A DNA stretch of 6,130 bases from an uncultured Oscillospiraceae bacterium (GTDB taxonomy: Bacteria; Bacillota; Clostridia; Oscillospirales; Oscillospiraceae). Position 1 is the first letter of the stretch; each line of letters starts with the position of its first letter. The translations under genes and the position numbers were made by a program. The stretch spans positions 1-6,130 of the forward strand of contig CAAERF010000470.1 in NCBI GenBank assembly GCA_900758315.1, in the 5' to 3' direction. This document shows, one piece after another, positions 6,126-6,130 of the stretch. Below the pieces are notes generated by a model. The model was given only the letters and a program-made list of their open reading frames with translations. It made no database searches and was not told where the DNA came from.

Positions 6126-6130
6126 CCTCC
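6126..6130 (-). promoter_or_regulatory. Ribosome binding site at the window edge for the DHHW gene
   Basis: The minus strand begins GGAGG, AT, ATG. The 2-nt spacing is shorter than the 5-9 nt seen for the other genes here. The start call is therefore likely but not settled, and the promoter lies outside the window. Confidence 0.5.

Overview
The window looks like chromosomal DNA from a moderately GC-rich anaerobic Firmicute, most likely an Oscillospiraceae/Ruminococcaceae-type gut clostridium. This is an inference from strong AGGAGG ribosome binding sites, sigma-A type promoters, GC-rich third codon positions, and the protein families present (a clostridial-style cysteine synthase, an orphan pyruvate-phosphate-dikinase-type ATP-grasp protein, and a DHHW protein). 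No phylogenetic search was possible.

Layout: four protein genes fill nearly all of the sequence. (1) A 308-codon PLP-dependent cysteine synthase family gene lies on the minus strand (59-985). It starts at a GTG and ends at a bidirectional hairpin terminator (15-51). (2) A divergent intergenic region (about 986-1211) holds two back-to-back sigma-A promoters and an inverted repeat between them. (3) A plus-strand operon of two genes follows: a metal-dependent amidohydrolase (1212-2015) and, 34 bp later, an 858-aa protein (2050-4626). The latter combines an N-terminal KaiC/RecA-like region lacking a Walker A motif, a PEP-synthase-type ATP-grasp region, and a distinct C-terminal domain. (4) A strong bidirectional terminator (4651-4683) separates the operon from a convergent minus-strand gene (4708-6123). 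That gene encodes a membrane-anchored DHHW/AlgX-like SGNH-fold protein with a Ser/Gly/Asp-rich linker containing an internal tandem duplication; its start lies 7 bases from the window edge.

How the genes may work together: the cysteine synthase homologue and the amidohydrolase operon share a control region, so they could respond to one regulator, but no regulator gene is in the window. The amidohydrolase and the ATP-grasp protein are probably co-transcribed and may act on one unknown substrate. The ATP-grasp protein keeps the ATP-binding/phosphotransfer motifs but lacks the phosphohistidine swivel domain and the PEP/pyruvate barrel, so it should not be called a PEP synthase. The DHHW protein belongs to a separate unit that probably continues beyond 6130 and most likely concerns acylation of cell-surface polysaccharide. 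The most promising 'undescribed system' candidate is the amidohydrolase plus orphan ATP-grasp pair. No mobile elements, CRISPR arrays, tRNA or rRNA genes were seen, and there is no gene-free stretch longer than 300 bases.
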